The position numbers were made by a program, and so were the translations under genes. A stretch of DNA of 64,000 nt from Caecitellus pseudoparvulus (taxonomy: Eukaryota; Bigyra: Bicosoecida). The stretch covers positions 310,001-374,000 of the forward strand of contig CBFFRQ010000032.1 of NCBI GenBank assembly GCA_965644315.1, given 5' to 3'. Positions 1 through 11,800 of this stretch are shown here, in pieces; position 1 is the stretch's first letter, and each line of letters opens with the position of its first letter. A model generated the notes under the pieces. The model did not search any database. It saw only the letters and a list, made by a program, of their open reading frames with translations, and was not told the origin of the DNA.

Positions 1-2774
1 TGCAGATGAGCGGCCAAGGCTAGCGGCAGCACTGCTCCCACAACTGCACTGATGTTCGGGGCGGACGCCGCCACCTCCACCATGATGGCCAGCGAACGGA
101 GGAGGGCAGACAGCAACTCTGCATCTCGACCTAGCAAGTCCACGCCAGAGGTAGGGTCCAGCACCCGCACAACAAGGGGGAACACGAACTCTCCGACGAC
201 AGTTGCAAACACGTTCACCTTGGTCGTCGCTCTAGCCTTTGACTTGCCCCATCTGCGCGTCTTCGGCTGTTTCGCGACTGCCGTGTGCGGTTCGGAGCTG
301 GCATGCTGCACGAGCTCCTGGATCAACGTATTGACCTGGGCATCGCTACCTTCCGCAGGTCGCTGTGGTGTGGAGGCTTGCGATCCCCCAGCCTGTTCAG
401 GATCTGCAACGCCAGCCAAGATTATAGCCGCTTCGGTAAGCAAGGTCAGCACCTCCAGCCGCATGCCGAGCAGCTGTTCCTGAGCAAAGACAACCTTGGT
501 GAGGAAGCGGGCACTGATGACAGGGGAGGCAACAATCACTGCCACCACACCTGCATGCTTCCAAGCCGCGAACTCCTCCAGGCCAAAGGAATTCTCAGTG
601 CCCAATAACACGCGCAGCAAGGCAACTGCCGAGTCGTGCACCTCATGGGCGGTGTCCGGGCTCTTCGACAGCAAGCTGACAAGAGGGCCCACCGATGCCA
701 GTGCTGAAATCAAGTGCTTGTAGTCGAGGGGCTTCCTCAGCGTTGCAAGCACTTCCCGAAGGTGTACGGGGGGAGCTGGTAGCTGCCCATACTTCCCTGC
801 AGGGGCTGTGGAGCCTTGGGCCACTTCGAAGCCAGGGATTGTTGGGACGCCTGCAGCGGCAGCTGGCACGGACGTGTCGTCCCTTCGATGCGTCGATGCA
901 TCATGCACACCAGATGCTGCAAGCATGCCAGCAGCAAAGTCGTCCAGTGATGTCGGCTGATCCATTTGGCCTGTGGAGTCTATCGCGCGCCCAACGAGCA
1001 CCTTGGCTTCATCCCGAGGGGTGTCATCTGCAAACTCGGTGGGAATGGGAGGAGGCTCTTTCGAATCGAACTCGACGACTTGTGTGCTTGCAAAACGCCC
1101 GGGATGCACCATTGCAGTCTCCTGCGACTCAGCTCCCGCCTTCAGGCTCGGCAAGATGCCCACACTGGGACCGCGCCGCACTGCAGATAGGTGCTTCGGG
1201 ACATCCACGTCATTCGGAACAAGCAAAAAGGCCATCAAGTCAGCCACAGCCTGGTCTGAGGCCGCTTTGACCTGGGACTTGTCTGCCTTGCTGCCAAAGT
1301 CAGGTGTCAGCAGACTGGCCCAATCCAGGACAGGCAGCTCCACCCCAGTGGTTTCGAAGGCAGACGCAGCGGCAGCATGGGAGAGGATGGAGCCCACCAG
1401 CATGCCCATAACTTTCACCGACGGGTTCGGAGAGTTCAAGCGTTCTTGTACACCCTGCATGACTACTTGGCCCACTCGGCTGCCCAGTGCAACTTGGGCA
1501 TGGGGTGCGTTGCGAAGCAGCAAGGCCAAGACGTCAGTCGTTGCCTTCTGTGCACGTGTGTCAGCTCCTGCCACAGCGAGAGGTTGAGACCAAGCCTGAG
1601 CGACATGCAGGATGTGGAAGACGGACTCCCAAGTCTGCTCTCCAGAGGACACCGCCGCGCGCATGTACAGGTACCAGTGTCGGGCACAGTACGGTGTGCA
1701 TCTGCCGCTCAGCGGCACCCCACGGCACAGCTCCGCTGCTGACAATGTGCCTGAAAGAAGCCACTCATGCGGATCACCAAGGATGCCGAATAAGGGCAGG
1801 GACTTCACACCCATCTGGTTTGAGTCTGGCGGTTGAGGGAGGGCATGCCACAGCGCTTGCCGCATCGCAGAGCGGCTGACCCCCGACCAAAGCACGCGAC
1901 AAGTTTCTGCGTGGGGCTGCAAATAACCGGGATCGCATTTAGACTGAGAATTCCAAGCTTCCAGACATGCTGTGGCCAGGTGTGTCGCCCACCCGCCAGC
2001 ACACAGGCGCGCCGCAAGTGTGCTGGCACGGGCGGACCAGCCAGGAGCTGTGCAGGACGTAAGTGAGCGCACTGCCGCGAAAAGTGCTTTTGCTAGGCAT
2101 GCTCCATACGCGTCATGTGACAAGATTCCTGGCAACCTACTCAAGCGTGCATCCGTGCATGCGCTCGCAAACACAGAGTGGGCTGCGAGCAAAGCGCGCT
2201 CCACTTTCACAGGGTCAGAGTGGGTTCGCCCAGCGATCAGGGCGACAGTCACCCGCTCTAAGTACGAAGGGGTACAGGCTAGCTTTGATACAGCAAGTAG
2301 GGTCTGTGCTGTTGCTTGCATGGCCCGCTTCGTGCTGAGGGGTGACGGGCGAGGAGACGCGGCGGCCGCGCTTGCGACAGCCGCGACTAGGGCCCGCGCA
2401 CTTCCTGCCCACAACACCAGGGCAACGTCTGATGCTGCACTACCGTGCACCTGGCGTGTGAGCTGTGCGATGGCTTCATCAGAAGGCTGGGCACCAGATG
2501 CCAGGAGGCGTGGCAATCCAGACGCCAGCGCACCGTGCAGCACCATGGCTTGCTTGTGAGCCAGGATTGTGGCGGCCTCCACACCATCAGGCTGCGCTAC
2601 GAAGATCTCCGTCCACACTTTGTCCTGCTCTTCACTGATGAGCGCGCTGAATCCACAAGGGCTGTGCACACCAGCATCAGAAAGCGAGCTAGCAGTCGCC
2701 ATTGCAGAAGCAGTTTCCGCAGGTGGCGGCTTGTTTGCCCCTCCAACAGCCTCCTGCAGAGACGTGCACAACAT
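1..2774 (-). CDS. TELO2: TELO2/Tel2 homologue (partial, C-terminus beyond left edge)
   Basis: TELO2 is the HEAT-repeat scaffold of the TTT complex, which stabilises PIK-family kinases (ATM, ATR, mTOR, DNA-PK) with HSP90/R2TP. The minus frame is open from 2843 to the left edge. The first ATG is at 2774, giving at least 924 codons; human TELO2 has about 837. The N-terminal half is alpha-helical and poorly conserved. The C-terminal half carries the telomere-regulation domain: a PVHLREVL segment (compare human PAYVRDCVEAL), a hydrophilic stretch ending TRRWGKSK, then NVFATVVGEFVFPL and DLLGRDAELLSALLRSLA, which align with human NEFNSVAGHFFFPL and DLLGEDQLVLGRLAHTL. No intron is needed. The start lies 69 bp after the E2 stop, on the same strand and in the same frame. 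Family assignment rests on remembered human sequence and has not been searched. Confidence 0.85.
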   Translation of the reverse strand, partial: MLCTSLQEAVGGANKPPPAETASAMATASSLSDAGVHSPCGFSALISEEQDKVWTEIFVAQPDGVEAATILAHKQAMVLHGALASGLPRLLASGAQPSDEAIAQLTRQVHGSAASDVALVLWAGSARALVAAVASAAAASPRPSPLSTKRAMQATAQTLLAVSKLACTPSYLERVTVALIAGRTHSDPVKVERALLAAHSVFASACTDARLSRLPGILSHDAYGACLAKALFAAVRSLTSCTAPGWSARASTLAARLCAGGWATHLATACLEAWNSQSKCDPGYLQPHAETCRVLWSGVSRSAMRQALWHALPQPPDSNQMGVKSLPLFGILGDPHEWLLSGTLSAAELCRGVPLSGRCTPYCARHWYLYMRAAVSSGEQTWESVFHILHVAQAWSQPLAVAGADTRAQKATTDVLALLLRNAPHAQVALGSRVGQVVMQGVQERLNSPNPSVKVMGMLVGSILSHAAAASAFETTGVELPVLDWASLLTPDFGSKADKSQVKAASDQAVADLMAFLLVPNDVDVPKHLSAVRRGPSVGILPSLKAGAESQETAMVHPGRFASTQVVEFDSKEPPPIPTEFADDTPRDEAKVLVGRAIDSTGQMDQPTSLDDFAAGMLAASGVHDASTHRRDDTSVPAAAAGVPTIPGFEVAQGSTAPAGKYGQLPAPPVHLREVLATLRKPLDYKHLISALASVGPLVSLLSKSPDTAHEVHDSAVALLRVLLGTENSFGLEEFAAWKHAGVVAVIVASPVISARFLTKVVFAQEQLLGMRLEVLTLLTEAAIILAGVADPEQAGGSQASTPQRPAEGSDAQVNTLIQELVQHASSEPHTAVAKQPKTRRWGKSKARATTKVNVFATVVGEFVFPLVVRVLDPTSGVDLLGRDAELLSALLRSLAIMVEVAASAPNISAVVGAVLPLALAAHL

Positions 2775-2843
2775 GCGCAAAAGCAATGAAGGAATCGGAG
2801 TCTCGCATGGCACATCTGAATTGCACTGAGAGGTGCATTTCGA

Positions 2844-5800
2844 TCAAGAGTACTTGGCAGCGTTCTCAGTTAGGTGCTGCTCGCCTTTCTCCATGAGCCA
2901 CAGGGCGGCCGTGTCCATGTTCCCCTTGGCTTGCGCAAGGGCGTACTTGTACACACCGTCAGGGAAATCTGGGATGATGCTCTTGAGCTGCTCCTCCTCG
3001 GGCGTCAGGGGGGGCGCCTCAGCAACGGCCTCCTCTGCTGGCTTGCTCGGGCCAGCAGCCTCCTCGGCAGGGGGAGCCAAGGCGTCCGCAGGTGATGGGC
3101 CCAACTTGTCCAGCTCCACCCGCAGCGCATCCACCTGTTTCTTAAGCTTGTCGTAGTGGCCGGAGGTGTCTGACTCCTTTGCCTCCTTTAGCCACGTGTC
3201 GACCGTTTGGAGGATGTGCGTGCGCTTCAGGGTGAAGTGGGTCTTCACTGCCTCTTCGAAGCCAGCAGGAGGGTGTTTCAGCTGGTCCACCATAGCCCAC
3301 TGCACGGTGCCGACTCGCAGACGCTCGTAGCCACCATTCTCAGCGACCCGCTCCATGCGCTTGCCCTGTTCAGTCCCGATTTGGGACTCGACGCCGGGCT
3401 CGTTGTAGTAAGGCTTGGAGACAAAGATGAGGCTGGCAATTGACACGAACACCTGCAGCAAGGTGGAGTCGGGAGTCCACGCTTCCCTAGAGTTGCCGCC
3501 ATGCCATGTTCCCAACAGGCTCAGGCACACCTTCCCGCTGGAGTACAGGTTCGGGTTGAACCGCACACTGCCACCACCCGTCGTCTGCAAGTTGACCTTG
3601 GGACTCTTGCTGGGGAAGGAGGGGTCACAGTACATGTGGAACAAGAAGAGACCACTGTCATAAGGCGTATCGGGGGGAGCTGCAATGATGAAGTGAATGA
3701 TGTACGGGCGCCTCTTATCGTACCGCACCAGCACAGTGGACTCGAAGCCTAACGGCATGCTGCCCTTCAGAGCCCGAAGCATCTGCTTTGTTGCCGTGAC
3801 TCGCTTCGCAGGCGGGTTAGACTCGGCTTGCACTGAGCTCCAGTACTTGAAAGAGCTGGGAGATGAGCCCTTTGCGTTCATGTCAATCTTGCTCAAAGTG
3901 TGCTTCTTCATGCTCTTCTCGTACAAGCGGCGCAAGTCGTCCAGCGTCGCGATTTCGCCTTCGCCTGCCGCCTCGGCCGCCGCCCCACCACCTGCGTGGC
4001 CTGCAGCAGCTGCTTTGGCAGCAAGAGCTTCAGCTGCACTTTGGGCGGCGCTGGCAGCAGCCACAAGCTGGTTCATGACACTCTTAGTGACGTCATCGGA
4101 AGGTGCGTCATCCGAGCCCTTGCCAGCCGCCCCGCCAGAGCCTGCAGTCTCCTCGCCACCCAGAACATCGTCTGCGATGCCCTTCGCTGAAGCAAGCAGC
4201 TCACTGAGGTCTGTGGAGTTGTGGGGAGTGGGAAGAAGCAGTTGAGAGAGTGAAGCGCTGGAGGCCAATGCCTCCAGCACGGCGTATACGCCAGCGTGCA
4301 GCTGGTGGAACTTCACAATGTCCAGCTCTGTGGAGCGCAGATACGAAGCCAGCACCGGCAGTAGGGGGCTGGCATCAAGGGTTGCGCACAGCTCCTGCAA
4401 TGCTTTCTCAGCCACAGCCACAGGCCTCGGTGGCGTGCTTGGGTGGGCCGCAGAGTCCACGATGCTGAGCGTGTCCGCCAGCAGCATGCAGATGGATGTG
4501 GTGAGTTGGCGACGGCCTTCGCGTTTAGCAGCAAGTGCAGCAGCATCGAAGTCCCGAAGGCCCTTCTGACCATCCCAAGAATACCCTGTGCCCTTTGCCC
4601 ACCGTTCATCTGACTTCTTGTTGCTCGAGGCAGCAGCGCCGCCCTCTGCTGCGCCACCCGCTTCAGAGGACTTGGCAGCTTCCTCAGCCTTGCGTTGTTC
4701 TGCTTCTTTTCGCCTTGCCTCCTTCACAGCGGCTGTAAGCGGGTCTGTGAACTCCATGAACTTTGACTCTTCAGCGGGCGTGAAGCCCTCAGTTTCACCC
4801 ACCCGCACGAGCAGCGCGCGGAGTGCAGTGCCGCCCATCACAAGGTGTGCTGCAACCGATTCGAAGGAATCTGCTACTCCTGAGCTCTCACCAGCGCTAC
4901 CTTGCAATTCTGGTGCCATAGGGATTGCACTAGCAGTGCCACCTTCGCTCGCAGCAAGCGGGCTGGAGGAGGCGCCCTCCTTGGGGCTTGCCAATGATTC
5001 CGTTCCGCCCGTTGGCATCTTTCCGGATTCGGGCTTGCTGAGGGTGGAGAAGAAGCGAGACACTCTTGGCGCTGAGTGAATGCCCCCCAGCAGCGGTTTG
5101 AGCAGCGCCATCACCGGGTCCGCAGCGGCAGAATCCGGCACCTTCGCGCGTTGCGGGGAGCCCTGTGCAACTGAGCTGAAAAGGGGCGCACAGGCAGTCA
5201 GCTCTCTTGCCGGCACTTGCAGGCAGCTCAAGGCGTTGCCTGCGGCAATGGTGACGCCCTCGGGAGTCAGACCACCCGCCTGCTGCACCTGCTTGCTGGC
5301 GGTACCTTCCTCGCTGCTGAGGCCAGCTTTTGAACACACCGCCGCCATGTCTGCTGCATAGGTGCTTTTGTTTGCCGGCCGCAGGAACTTACCCATGGAG
5401 ACCCACGGCAGTGCTTGGGCCGCAAGAGCTGTCCAGTGCACCTCCCCACCCCGCTTGGCAGGTGGCGCGAAGGCTTCGAAAACACCTGCTGGGTCAGCAG
5501 TCTGCAAGGCATGCAGCTCCAGGGCAGCAGTGAGCAAGGCTTGACAGTCCTCGTCTTGCTGCAGGCTGGCAGCGAAGCCGGGCACCTCAAGCAGTGCTCC
5601 CAAGTCTCGTAGCCAGCGGTGCATGCTGGCTCCCACTTCCTCCCAAGTCGCACGGAAGCCCCCCCAGGAGTCCCCATGTTTCTCTGCATAGCCTGGAGTG
5701 TTGTACTTGAAGTCGCCGGCTGGCGCATTTAGCGATTGCAGCGCCTCGGGCAGGTTGGCCTCATCAACACCAAAGACCTTGCCGATGTTGTGCCGCATGA

Positions 5801-8800
5801 GCTGCAACAACTTGCCCAAAACACCTTCCTTGTGCAGGGCCAAGAGCATCGAGCCCGCCGACTCCTCGGCGTCAGCCGAAGCAGGCAGCTGCACAACAGA
5901 CGGTGTTTCAGGGGCATGCTGCGGCTCTGCCAGAACCTCATACTGCAACGTGATCACCCGAGGAACGTTGGCAGAAGTTGCAACCAGTGGCAGATCTCGC
6001 AGAGGAGCGGCGGCTGTTGCCGTTGCTGCATCCGTGACGCCCATCACAGCAGATAGCTGCTCATATGGGCCCAAGGTTTGGTCTACCGTGCTCGCTGAGA
6101 GGTCAACCGCGCCGCTGAGCGGGTACAGGACACGTCCAATCTGCCCAACAGTCACTGAATCTGACCCCTGCTGCATACCAGCCACAGTCGTATCGGCTGG
6201 AAGAGCCAGCGCCTGCAAAGCGACTGCCACAGTCGTGGGGGGGCCGTCTCCGGCGCCAGTCGCGGCGGCTTGCGTTTCAGTGACCACTGTTGGCCGGACA
6301 GTGCGTGCGCTCCAGCGGATAAAGCGGCTCGTTCCGCCAAAATACTGCGCCAGGCTTGGCAAGGGAGTTGTACGCACAGCCGGCAGCAGCAAAGTGGGGG
6401 ATCGCCAGGCGGCCAAGGGCGCCTCATCGTTCAGCAAGACAGCCAACGAGCTGCCCGGGAGCTGAGCGAGGCAATCGTCGGCTGGCACGGGCGGTGGGCT
6501 CGCGCCAGCTTCCAGTACAGTGGTGGAACTGCCGCACACCAGGGCCGCAAGCGGGACGGGTGCTCCTTCGCTCTGCAGCGACACTGGTACCGGCGGCAGC
6601 AACGGGCGCATGGGCATGGCAGAGTCTCCGGGTGTGGCGGCGCTCTCAGAGCTGCCAGTGGTACACACTTGCCTCGAGATGCTGGCGATGGAGGTGGCAC
6701 CCCCGACTCTTACCTGGGCTTCCGTTGCCGTTGCCGTTTGCGGGTGTGCTGGCATGTCGACCAACTTGACTTGCTTCAAGCGCACAGTCGCACCATTGCT
6801 GCTGTATAGCAGGACAGCAGGGTATAGCAGAGGGTCTACGTTAGAGTTTCCAGCGAGCTTCGAGAAGATGTCGGTGAAAGCCACGTTTGTCACGCCATCT
6901 GCACCGATGAAACCAAAGGTTGCCGCGTTGGCGTCGATGACAATGGTGACTGTATCGCCGACACCCATGAAGTCGTCCTGCTTGAAGTCTTTCATGTCAT
7001 TGGAGCCGTCGTAACAGTTGGCATCTTTCTGGTCCACCATCATCTGCATCTTGTTCACCGACACTGGCCGACGCTGCTTGTCGTTGTTCAGCGGCGACGC
7101 CCCAAAGGACACGATGAGACTTGGGTCTGTGAAGCCAGGCTCGCTATTTCCCTTGAGAGTAACCAATTCGAAAGTGATGTGGAACACGCCGCTGCCCGCC
7201 GCGATGCCAAAGTCCAGTGCAGCGCAGGCATTATTCGTGGACTTGTGCTTCACCAGTGCTCCGTCCTCTTCGATGTCGAAGCGGTCAGCCTGACTGCAGA
7301 AGTCAGGGCTGAACTTTGCCTTGCTCGCATGGGCAATGATGGCTGCAGCGGCGAGTCCTGCAACTCCTGAGCCCTGAAGACCAGCGAGCTGCTGCGCGAT
7401 GGTCACGTCCGCACGAGCCCACTGTGAGGGGGGAGCTCCGATAACATCCACCGTATCCGACGGCATGTTTGCTTCCACGGCTTGCTTGTCCGCCTCCTTG
7501 ACCTGCTGCATGAGCGTGGCGGACATCACGGAAGCGGCCAGAGGCGGAACGACGGAGATGAATGACCTGCGAGACAGGCTGGAGACCATCCTGAACACCT
7601 TCAAAAATGACGCTGTGAGGCTATCCGCTTTGCTAAGGGTGGAGCTTATGTGCGCTGTTGCCAGCGCTTGGTTGGCGGAGTGCCCAGACAGCAGCTGCTG
7701 CAGTAGGTGAGAGAGTGCCCTTTGAATGGACCCTGATGCCGCAAACCATGGTTTGGGCAGCTCAGCAGCCCCGTCCCAGCCTGCAGCTGCTCGGATGAGG
7801 TCGTGCACGAGGAAGGTCCCCAGCCAACCAGCAATGGCGTGGTCATCGGCCACTGTACGAAGGATGTGAGTTGCGCGAAGGGTTGCCAGCGTGATTCCTG
7901 CGCCCACATCGGGCTCTGCGTCCAACGCCTGCCTCATGAAGTCCAGCGCAGGGGACTTGCACAAGACAGCCTTCTCCTCAGAGCGCCACTGCACCTCCAC
8001 ACCCTCTGGGTGTAGAGTCAGCGCTCCCTGCACCAATTGCAAGGCGGCGATGATAACAGCCACTGCCTTGGTTCCACAAGCTGCAGGGCCAAGCCCAGCT
8101 GTCAGGTGGGCGATGCATGAGCTAGCCCCAGCTGCAGTGGTGTGTGCCTTGACGAGGTCCATGGCTGCGTCTGCGACATCGGGGGTCTCAAACGCAGCCA
8201 TTGCGGCATGCTTCGTCTTTGCCGACAGAGGCAGCACTGTTGCGGACATGGCCTGCTGCAACATGGCATCCACCACGCATGACACGGGGTGTCCTGCCGC
8301 GCTGACGCCTTCACAGCACGTCACCCATAGCGACAAGCAACCCCTGTGCCAGGCTGTGCCCAAGCTTGCAGCTGCAGCTGCGACGCCTGCTTGGCTGCAC
8401 AGCTGTTCGAGCTCATATTGGCTCAAGAACGCTGTCGCCCCCGCGGCAAGTGCCACGGAGACTTCCTGAATAAGTGGCAGTGCTAGCAGCCTGAGGAGCC
8501 CAGATGCAGAGGGAGCTGAGGAGTGAGCGATAGATGCTCTCTCCAACACTGATGCCAGGGCAGTGCAGAGGCCCCCAAAAGCAGGCCATTGCTGGTTCGG
8601 GTGAGAATGACGCCTGGCCGCAAGCACAGGGGTGAGCATACGGCAATGTGCCTGCAGTGCCAAACATTGCCCTTGCACTGCCATGGGTTCGAGCGAGGCC
8701 CCAGCAGGCAATGTGACTCCAGCACGCACCATAGAGTCCTGTAGGTCACCCAAGATGCTCTCTTGCACGAGTGGAAGATGCCACGCCAAAGCAGCCAGCG

Positions 8801-11800
8801 CTGCACAAGCAGCATGCACAGCAGCTGCGCCGCCAAGCACGACAGTGTCGGTTGGGGAAATGTTGCCATCTTCCTTTGGACTGAAAGTCGCGGAAAGCAA
8901 TGACGGCAGCGCGCGCCAGAGCTGTTTTGCAGCTGCCTGGGCACTGGCCACATCAAGGTGCTGCATGAGCGCCAAGGCACGGTCCCGCCGCGCTGATACG
9001 GTTGCCAGGAGTTGTTTGTCTGTATCCGCATGCAGCGCCCCATGTGGGCTGGAGGCCATGAAGAAGGGTGCCGGGGACACGAACTCTGTGATCAAGTCAA
9101 ACAGTGGCTCCAGCATGGCCCTCCGCAGCGTGACTTCTTTCTTGTAGGCCGGACTTGCGGGCTCAGCTGAACCTGCAGGCCCGGCTGCCCCCACCCAAGC
9201 CTCATCAACCAACAGTCTGGGTTTCTCATCGTCGCCGCTTTCGGTGCTTCCCGAGGCAGCGGCACACCCAGGGCTGTTCTGCTGCTGCTCAGCGCTCGAC
9301 TGGTCAAGAACGCCGTGCAACGAAAACTTCTTCAGGCTGCCCTTGACTGCGCCACCCAACTGCACACCTGCGTCAATGGGGGCCACCGCCGTGATACAGA
9401 TGACCTGCACAGGCTCTGCCGTGTGAAGGGGGATGTGTGCGTATGAGGAGCACGTCAGGGCTTGGTAGGTGGAGGAGATACCGTAGCTGTCCTTTCGCTG
9501 AGAAGTGTTCGTGGAGGGGTTGTGTTTCTCCGCCCACGGCGTGCTGGGGTGAGGCTCGTTGGTCACAACACTGTGCCCGACACAGCTCAAATCAAACGCT
9601 GACTGGCCAGCGGAAACGAGGACGAAGGATGGAGCTGTGCGGTCTTGAGTGTCAGCAAAGGCCATGTCGATGCAGTCAAGGCGAGCTCCCTGGCGCAGCA
9701 CCAGGAAGAGGCTGAAGAATGCCGTACCCCCAAGGGTGGGAACGCTGCCCAAGTGCGCGCCGTGAATGAGACCAGCCAGAGCACCCCCGTGCAAGTATGT
9801 GAAGGTCGCGAAGTCGCCTGTCATGGGGAGCAAGTTGCTGGACTTGATGGCCTCAACGGGCGGCTGCTCTGCGGCGGCAGCAGCCTTTTCCACCTTCTCG
9901 TACAGCGCCTGGCGCATCGAGGGGAACAGCGTCTTGACATGCTCACTGATGGGGGAGCCGCACCTCCAACCCAAAGGTGCGACGAAGGCAGTCAAGTCCT
10001 TCGCTTGGCTACTTGTTGTGGGAGCTCGCCGGGAGAGACTCACTGCCTGCGGTGCCGGCAACGTAGCAAACGCATCCAGAACCGGCTGCATGAGGCTCTG
10101 CAGGTTCACAGACTCTCGAGTGCGCACGTCCGAAAAGAGGGCACTGCTCGAGGTTGCACCGCCCGCAGTCACGGCCCGGGGGAGCAGCGGATGCGAGGCT
10201 CGCATGGAGGCGGCAGAGTGCAAGCCGAGAGCCCTGGCGACGGGGCTTGGCGCCACCGCTGTGGGGCGGAAGGCACTGGAAGCCCCCGGGCGCTCAAGCG
10301 ACTCTTCCGTTGGAGGATCTGAAGCAGTGTCGACGGCAGTGTGCTGGCCTGGCCCAGAGAAACCTGAGAAAATGGACAAAATATGGCTCACAGTCACTGC
10401 AGCCATGGAAGTCGACATCTGCAGGCAAGTGCCCAGCATGAGCAAGAGGGTGGGAATGACGGGCGGGCGCAGTGGGGCGGGGCCGGACTGCACAGCTGAC
10501 ACTTCCCCCGTGCTGGTGACCTCGACACCGGCCAACACTGCCAGGCGAATGTCAGATGCAGTCAATGTCACCCTGCCCTTCCCGCCAGACGTTTGCGTGG
10601 CGCCTGGAGACTGGCCTGGGGTAGACGCTGGGCGCTGCACATCGTCCCATGAGGGCACCTCCACGTCCAATACACTTGGGGCTGCTACCTCGCCATCTGT
10701 GGCCCGGGGTGCAGAGCCCACCGATGAATGCGGAGCATGGGAAGCACGCGGGGAGCACACTGCCTTGAGGATGTGCGCACACGAATCGCTGATCCGCCCA
10801 GCGAGCGACTCCTCCGCGGCACAGTCAGCGATAGTGCCAACGAGGCGCATCAAGCTCCATCGCAGAGAGCGCAGGGCTTGTGCTCGGTCTGTAACCGCGA
10901 CCAGCGAAGGCATACACTCGTCAGGGACATGGTCCTGCGCCGGCAAAACCGAGCTGAGCGACTCGCCTGCGAGAACCGACTGCCAGAGTCGGTCGGGCAC
11001 GGCCATGTGTTCCGCCGCGGCCCGCAGGCAGCTTGTGCCGTCATGCACGCGTAAGCACAGCCAGGTCACAAGGTCCTCTATGTGGAATTCAGTGCCATCC
11101 CGGTCAGCTGACAGGGCAGACGCACCCTCTTCCGAGTCCATGGAACGGAGCAGCTGCGAGCACAGTTGGGTCAAGTGGCTGGCAACCCAGAGCTCTCCAG
11201 CGTTTGCTTTCAGGCTTGGCAGCCTTTCCCCATCACAGCTGCTGAAAGAAGTCAAATCCCGGTGAATGAGGGAGGAAACATGGGTCAACAGGGCTCTCAG
11301 TGCTCGGGCACGATCGCCTTGGGGTGCGGACTTCACAAGCTGGGGCACAGCGAGCTTCAGCATGTGCACGGCAGCAGCGGTTTGTGAAAGGGCCCCGACG
11401 GCACGAGATGACAGGGAAGGGTCGTGCACCAAGCTGCTGTGATTGGCAACGACATCCGCGGGGCTGGCCTGCACTGTTTTGCCTGCTCGCGCCCTGTGCG
11501 CACTTTCACCGATGCTGGCAAGCGCTGCCATGGCCGCGGGAAGGGCAGACAGGCACACACGAGTCAGGGTAGAGGCCACAGCAGCCGGCTCTGCGGCCAA
11601 ACACCGTCTGCAGACTGCCAAAATGTCGCTGGTGAGAGACAACGCTGGAGCAGCACTGGCCCCGAGCAGCGCCTTCGCCAAGAATGCGGACAGCGGTGCG
11701 CTGGGGAGCGCCGCCGCACACTCTTTCTGATCAGCACTGGCGAGCACCGTGAGCACTGAAGACCAGACTTGAACGGCGTCAGGCAAAGACGCGATGCCAC

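Noticed and set aside
9766-11265. A 499-codon plus-strand ORF inside the E2 gene
   Set aside because: It is antisense to an uninterrupted 19.9-kb coding exon and shows no recognisable motifs.
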